Shown: in pieces, positions 29,401 to 37,000 of the stretch
Numbering within the stretch: the first letter of the stretch is position 1
Layout: each line of letters starts with the position of its first letter
From: Dolomedes plantarius
Lineage: Eukaryota; Arthropoda; Arachnida; Araneae; Dolomedidae
Direction of reading: 5' to 3'
NCBI GenBank assembly: GCA_907164885.2
Contig: OU015497.1
Coordinates: 71,704,398 to 71,768,397, forward strand
Length of the DNA: 64,000 bases
Program-made: the position numbers and the translations under genes
Notes under the pieces: generated by a model
Database searches by the model: none
Seen by the model: the letters and a program-made list of their open reading frames with translations, nothing else
What the model was told of the DNA's origin: nothing

Positions 29401-31851
29401 AAATATTGATTTTATGCAAAAAAAATTTAGTACAAAAATTGAAGAGCATTAAACTATGAACAAAAACATCATTTACATTTTTCTTATAAGTCTAACACGA
29501 ACAAAGATAATTGACTTTGAAAGGAGCGAATTATCACACCTGGGACGCGGATGCGCGGGTCATCCCCACCGCGATGGGGGGGATGACCCGCGCATGCGCA
29601 CCAAAAGTCTTGCATACTCACGTTTGTCAAACCTCTGCATATCAAAGCTCGAGAGAAAGTTGCAGCAACATCCAATCCATTGTTATCAGATTGTATTGTG
29701 AGGTTTGGTGGATTCTATCTTTTTATGACATACTTAGGCTGCATTGGGTACATAATGGCTGGAAGTGGGCTAAAATAAATACTAACTTTGATGTATGCAA
29801 CGGTAAAAAAAATGTTGCCTGGCCATGCATACGCTAGAAAAATCCTAGCTAATTTAATTACCCAAACAGCTTTAGCAAAAATAATTTTTGACGCCATGGA
29901 CATATTTGATTTCTACACCGTGTCAAAAGGGGTACACAATTAACTTTTTCGGCTGTTTGCACAAATTATGTTAACTATATAAAAAAGCAATATGGGACCA
30001 GCTGTGAAGTCATTTTTAATGGCTAATCCAACACCACTAACTGTACAAAAAAATTGAACAAAATCTACGGTCTATTGTGAAAAAATCTGTAGACATAAAA
30101 TTTTAATGGAAACATGAGAGTTACTGTTCAACAAGAACAGTTCCTTTCAATTGAAAACAACAAGAGCAAATTGATCAGCATGGTATCAGCTGAGCTGGAA
30201 AACAATGGGATTCGATTCCGACAAACTAATGACGACGCCGACATTCTCATTGAAAATACTACAATTAATAAAGCATATTCTGGTAACAGCATCCTTATAA
30301 TGATCGGTGAAGATGTTGACGACCTGGTTCTATTAACAGCTCTCACTACTACAGAAAAAAGACATTTTCCTTGTCAAACCATGCAAAGGGAAAGCAAAGA
30401 AAAAATATATTCATCAAATAAAATACAATCATCGAGATATACCAAAGTATCGTTTTTTGAAAAAATTTTCCAAAGTAAAGATATGGCACAGTATAGAACG
30501 TGACAGTAGTTAATAAATGCAACTCGTCGCACAATGATGTTGCTCAGCCGGAGAATGCTTTTTCTGATCTGGTATGGAGCACATTCCAGTGAACAGTCCC
30601 TAAAAAAGTTTAAGTTTAAGGTACAAATGCTTCGCAAAATTTGTCACTAAAATAAAACCATATATTTCGTCTCTTTCCTGAACTGAAGAGGCAGCAAGAG
30701 CAACATTTCTTTCGGTTGTATCACCAAGTGCAAAAGTGGTTTGGGAATGAGTTGAATCCTGAAGTGTGGGGCTGGGAACGTCACGAGAAAACCCTCGTGC
30801 CCTTCACAACTATGGATGCAGTGGCTCCCGATTCAGTTTTAAGTATGGAGTTTTGCAACTGTAAAGCTATGTCCACACTTTTGCGTTCGCTTTCGCTTTC
30901 GACATGTCGCACGGAGAGAGAAATGTGAGGCATGCTCAGAGCGATGCGTCACCACCTACAAATTCCAGGACAGCGCATGCGTCGCGATAGAGCATGCGAT
31001 ATCGCAAGCGTATCCAACCAGAGTGGATTTTCTTGCGGAATTCCATGCACTTTTCTATCCTGTAAGGCAGTTTTTAAGCCAGTGTTCAGAATGTCGCAGT
31101 CTTCGGAAGAAATTTTAAATTTTATTGATGATTACAGAAATTTACCGGCACTGTGGGATGTCAACCACTCCGCATACACAAATAAAATTATTAATACATT
31201 TAAAATAATTATTTAATAATAATTAATGTGTATTGTTTTAAAATAAAAACTAAATGTATTTTTAAACAAAGCAAATTGAAAATTTTTTTGAAAACTTGTA
31301 CTATATCATTGAAATTTTCTTTTTGAAATACAGGGAGAAGATTTCAAAAATATGCATCAGCTCATTTGTTACTATAAAAATACTGAATAAAAAATTCCCC
31401 ACAGCTTATCATAGGAATTAAAGACCCACTTTGAAAAAAAAAATAGATGTTTTAGTATTATAAAATCAGGTTACAACCTGAATTCGCGTGACGTAATTTC
31501 ACCCCCCCCCCCATGTCATGCATTGCTTGCATCCAAATGCGTATGATCTTGCATGTATCATTTTCATTTGAAGATAAATATCATCGACACATTTTAAATG
31601 TACGCATTTTTTAGTCCATCATGGTTTTCTCGTCGTGTTCTTCATTTAACCCCATATTAAAGAAAAATGAACAATTTTCAATAATAACAAAATATACTTC
31701 TTAACTTCTTACATATGTAGAAATTTTTTTTTATTATATATGAAAATTCAAAAGTAATTCTTCATGGCCCGCTTTGCTCAGAAAAGAAATAAATGTCTCG
31801 GTTTAATTCATTACATTATATTAAAGAGATTACTTACTTTCTCACTCACTC

Positions 31852-31948
<97 letters not shown>

Positions 31949-33943
31949 TATGATTAGCTAACGATTTTTCTTGAATATTCTGTATACTTCAAAAGTAATA
32001 TAAATGTTCCTTTTATTCAGAAATGAATTAATACAGAGGCTGTTCGCACATTTTTTAGACGATTTTGGTAAGCGGTAATAAAAAAGCGTTTGCTGCAAAA
32101 GAAATAATTGCAATTGTACTATGTTTTTAAAAGTCAAAATTATCGTCTACGGCTTGAAAGTTTTGTTTTTATTCAAAATTGCGTTTTTAACAAAGCAGTG
32201 GTTCGAAGGCTACATTTATGCTCTTTCCGAAGAGAAATATGCATACTCCGTTATCCAAAAACGATGTGAGAGTCATGGTTTTGTGATATCTAAAGCGTCG
32301 ATAGGTAATATCGTCAACAAGAAAGGGAAAAAAACGTCAAATTGGAGCCTCAAGTGGGACAAAAATTCCAAACAAGTATCCAAGGAAAAAGCGGACATCT
32401 TCGACTATTGCAAAGGTACGTTGTTTAATGTTAAAAGAAAATCCCCCTAGTCAAAGGACAGTTGCAAAATCATTAAAATGCTCGGTGTCCACTGTAAACA
32501 AAATGATAAACGTTGATTTAAATCTTAAGAAAGCGAAAAAACGCAATGTGCATCATCATCTTCCAAATCATATCGCTGAACGCAGGACACGCTGTAGAAA
32601 CACTTATCGAAAGAAACATTTCTCCAAAGAACATGGTATATGAGAAACACTTATCCAAAGAAAAATGGAAAACAACTGTCACAATAGATGAATCATGGGT
32701 GTAATTAAATGATTGCAACAAAAAAAAAGAGCCATTTATTATCATAAAAGGGGAGAAAAAAATTTAAGTACATGGTTCAAAGAATCGAAAGAAAGTTTTT
32801 CTAAGGGATTCATGATTGTTGCTGGTTTTTCTTATAATGGCAAGTTAAAAATAAAGAGAGTGGAAAAAAATGTCAAGATTAACTCCAAATACTATCAGGA
32901 ACATATTTTATCGCCAATGTTTCTGAATGAAATACCATCGCTTTACCCACAGTGCCATCAATCTGTGAGACTCCATCAGGACAAAGCTAGCAGTCACACA
33001 TCAAAATCCACTGTAAATTTCCTAAAAGAAATGGAACAAAAAACTGGTATCAAGACCATACCCTTCACTGATATCCCTACTAAATCTCCCGATGTATCAC
33101 CTATGGATTTTTGTGCTTTCGGACTTTTAAAATCTGCATTATCCAAACGTCGTCCCAAAACCCTTACAGGACTCTGGAAAGCTATTCAGGAGGAATGGGA
33201 TAGAATATCTCTTCTGACACTTCAAAAGACATTATTATCCTGGAAATTGCGGTGTCGAAAGATAGTTCAGAATAAGGGATGTCAAATAGAACATTTAAAA
33301 TACAAGAATTTTATGTAATTTAGTTTTGTGAATACAATATACATCGTCTAAAAAATGTGTGAACAGCCTCTGTATACCAGTGTAATTTACACTATATATT
33401 TAAGAGATAGAATTTTAATAACGAGCAATATTCTACCGTTTTCTATTCTTAGTATTTGTTTAGTTTTATTACTTCATAAACTAAGCTATAAATTGTAGTT
33501 CTATTTCTAATAAATTGGCATATAAAAAAACAGGTCTTCTCTATATACCATATCACCAGTTATTAATTTCTCTATCAAACTACATTGATGTAGAACAGGG
33601 GTGTCAAACTCAAAGGCTACCTTGGGCCAAACAAACAAATAAATATATGCATTTCGTTTAATAATAGCAAAAAAAGAGTATCATTAAAAAAACATTTAGC
33701 GAATTCTTCCTATTTTATTATAATTCTGCGTCGGTTATTTTATTATATATTATTGTGTGCCAATATATTGGCCGGGCCGCAAAAATGTTCGTTGCGGGCG
33801 AGTTTGACACCCCTAATGTAGAACCTACGTGTATAAGAAAAACCATCTCTAATCGATTACTGTGGTATTATATAAAAAACATTATGTTTAAATTTATATT
33901 TATTTTTTAGTCTTCTCATTTAGATCATTTTCCCCTGTACGTG

Positions 33944-34018
<75 letters not shown>

Positions 34019-37000
34019 GAATGATAAATATGCAAGTAGAGGGATTATACATATTTATATACAGAGCACCGTACCAAAATTGTAGTCTATTCTTGTTGCA
34101 CATTCCTTGTTGCTTTACGTAAAAATAGTCACCTTATAAACTCCGCGAAATCACAAAAAACGCAGCAGTAACCGTCCGACTCTTCCATCTCGTGATTAAT
34201 GAACTGTCGAACAAGTGTGGACAACAAATTGAATGCGTCTAGAGGCATACCGGGAAGCATGGGCTAAAAGCAAGTTGAAAGGAAAGACGAACCGCAAGTC
34301 GAAAGCGAAATTGAACTCGAAAGCGCAAAAGTGTGGATATAGCTTTTGACTGACTGGGGAGAAAGATGCGTGTGTCGGAAAGCATGCATCAATTGCACAA
34401 CGCCCTGTAATAACTGCAATGTGGTATGTCACAATGACATACCTCATTGCAGTTATTGCACTGTAGATCATGACGATTCATTAAAAGGAATTGATGAGGT
34501 GATACTAGATGACCCATAGACGATCTTTTCAAGACTGACGACGCAAACAATCCCGTATCGAATAAAGGACGTCAATCACAAAGTAGGTAAGCTTCAAAAA
34601 TTATACACAATGAAAATATGGTAGTGAATAAATCCAAGTTTATTACATTCGTTTATAAAATTAATAATGATCAATTATCTACATACCAAAAACATTAAAG
34701 TCTATATTCTTGTGTTTAGAACACCGCAATGAGGATAAAATAAGAGGAGCATCAGAGGAGACAATTCAAAGTAAAGCGCCTGCAACGAGACTTAGACGCT
34801 ACCTCCATAATCAACGAGCCTTAATATACGATAATTTAATAGTTAATATTTTGGTTCGTATTAGGGTTACGACAAAATGTATTTAATATTTTTTGTACAC
34901 AGTTTAATGTTCTTTAATTTTTGTATTAAACTTTTATTACATAAAGTTAATATGTCCCAAGTTATTTGCAAAAACATAAAAAAGGCCTTCAAAATCTCTA
35001 AAGAACTTATGGAGATTATCACTTATGAAATCAGATATGTCCATGGCGTCAAAAATTATTTTTGCTAAAGCTGTTTGGGTAAATAAATGAGCTAGGATTT
35101 TTCTAGCGTATGCATGGCCTGGCAACATTTTTTTCTACTGGAGTAGTTACATACATCAGTTAGTATTTATCTTAACCCACTTCCAGCCATTATGTACCCA
35201 GTGCAGCCTAAGTATGGCATAAAAAGATAGAATCCATCAAACCTCACAATACAATCTGATAACAATGGATTGGATGTTGCTGCAACTTTCTCTCGAGCTT
35301 TGATATGCAGAGGTTTGCAAGAATTTTGGTGCGCATGCACGGGTCATTCCCCTATCGCGGTGGGGATGACCCGCGCATCCGCGTCCCAGGTGTGATAGTT
35401 CGCTTCTTTCAAAGTCAGTTATCTTTGTTCGTGTTAGACTTATAATAAAAATGTAAATGATGTTTTTGTTCATAGTTTAATGCTCTTCAATTTTTGTACT
35501 AAATTTTTTTAAACATAAAATCAATATTTCTCAAGTTACTTGCAAAAAGCCAAAAAAGTCTACACATTTTCCAAGATGGCGCCGAAAGCTCAAGTCTGAT
35601 CGGTGGGGACTTTTAGTATGTTCAACAGTACGCCCAAACAAACATCTCCACAAATTTTCAAATCTTTTATATTTTTTTAGCCATAAAACCTATTTTGACT
35701 GGGCTATAATAAAGAACTTCTGAACATTGCAAAAGAAAACACATTTGGCCACATAAATTTCTAAAGATAAAATATATACCTTAAAGTACAATTCCAATAA
35801 ACCTGGTTAACAATGGTGATTGCCTTTTTACGTTTGTACGTACTTTCCCGATAGAAGGTTCTTAACATAAAGATACCAAGCAATTTTTACCGTTATACGT
35901 GTATACACATTATACATTTACAAGAACCCTAAAATCTGCGCAAGCATTTATCTCTAAAACTATTTATGCTAAGTAAAAAAAAATAAAAATCACTTCCTGT
36001 TCTAAAACCGTTAAATTTAATGACTCTTAATCAAATACTGTTACACTTGGAGATGACTTTGAAATGAACTAGGATATTTTTGCAATATAAAAATTCATTT
36101 ACACTTAACTGCAAAAATAAAAAGATCCACCATTTGATATCAAGTTATACAGTTAATACTCGCATTATGAGAACACTGAATGAGGCATATTTACTCTTTA
36201 TACTACAAAATAGCTTACACAGGAGCTGTTTTCAACAAAGAGGTTAAGGAGTATGTCGTCATTCGTTTTATTCTGGGACAGGGAATAAAATATTAAAAAG
36301 AAAAGAAAGCTAATATATTTTTGTTTACAACCAACATTTTTAGTATATAAATATAGTGGACATGTCTGCAACAGAGATATATCCTGTATATATATACTAT
36401 TTATATACATTAAATCCACTGTTTTTTAGATAGAAAAAGAAAAAAAAATTATGTCTGCGGAAACTGACATCCTAAGAAATTATTCATGGAAATTAGAAAA
36501 TAACAATTGAATAAAAGTATTTACAGATTAGATTAACATCCAAACACAAGCCTAAATTTGCCTGAAACTGATTTAGAAAGAATAGAAAGCCTAGGGAAAA
36601 AAAGGAAATTTTACGAAAGGGATATCTATAAACGGACAGCCCACCCTCCCCGCCTACGCACATGTTTGAATTTTCTAATTTTGATATAACATTTGCATTA
36701 ATCTAAACCATTACAATGTAAGAAATCATTCTCAAAATTTGAATCCATTGGATTAAGAATCACTCCAAAAAGTTCTACAACTACAGTTTATAAATAATCA
36801 TGAAATATATACATATGTTCATTTTTATAATTTTTTTTTTTTCATTTAGCACCTAACAGTTTGAAATCACTACATTAAACGCACAATTATCTGAATTGAA
36901 ATTAAGCTATTTCTGGTAACTCATTTCTATTTGGGACGATCTGATTTAAGAACTACGTTCCTTTAAACAACTACTTTTTGGTCCAAATCAAAACAAAACT

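Larger units (their letters stand above)
30863..34346. mobile_element. TIR element of about 3.5 kb with a MADF fragment, possibly PIF/Harbinger-like
   Basis: The left end AAAGCTATGTCCACACTTTT and the right end, read inwards, AAAGCTATATCCACACTTTT, match for about 23 bp through GCG. Subterminal sequence on both sides is rich in TTCGCTTTCG. It interrupts the CXC motif of the surrounding gene between CNCK and the following Thr. Inside are a MADF-like fragment, a DD41D mariner and a hAT MITE. MADF/Myb-type accessory proteins are characteristic of PIF/Harbinger elements, so I suspect that superfamily, but no DDE nuclease remains and I see no clear target duplication. Confidence 0.72.
29950..34517 (+). 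pseudogene. Broken gene: PIN-like domain plus Cys-rich CXC tail, split by a transposon
   Basis: Part 1 (about 29950-30503) includes a degraded YVNYIKKQYGTSCEVIFNGY, then EQFLSIENNKSKLISMVSAE, TNDDADILIENTTINKA and LIMIGEDVDDLVLLTAL. I know this pattern from arthropod and cnidarian proteins of unknown function whose conserved acidic residues resemble a PIN-like nuclease fold. Part 2 (about 30640-30862) reads RLYHQVQKWFGNELNPEVWG through SVLSMEFCNCK. Part 3 resumes at about 34351: TDWGERCVCRKACINCTTPC and on to a stop at 34517. The joined Cys spacing resembles a Tesmin/TSO1-like CXC motif. Frameshifts separate the parts, and a 3.5-kb element sits inside the CXC motif. Host or transposon origin is undecided. 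Confidence 0.7.
29216..35703. mobile_element. Composite structure bounded by inverted arms of about 690 bp, carrying a PIN-like/CXC gene and nested transposons
   Basis: Two long arms (29216-29912 and 35024-35703) are inverted copies of each other ending in CCCAGTCAAAATAG. Between them lies a broken plus-strand gene and a later 3.5-kb insertion. Without that insertion the unit is about 3.0 kb. Two readings are possible: one large mobile element with long terminal inverted repeats, or two independent opposite insertions of one non-autonomous repeat flanking an unrelated relic. I found no clear target duplication. Sequence just outside the arms is also weakly alike, so the true ends may lie some 10-20 bases further out. 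Confidence 0.6.

Noticed and set aside
31764..31961. Open frame with Leu-Ser and Ile-Tyr repeats
   Set aside because: Translation of the TC/TATC/TA microsatellite.
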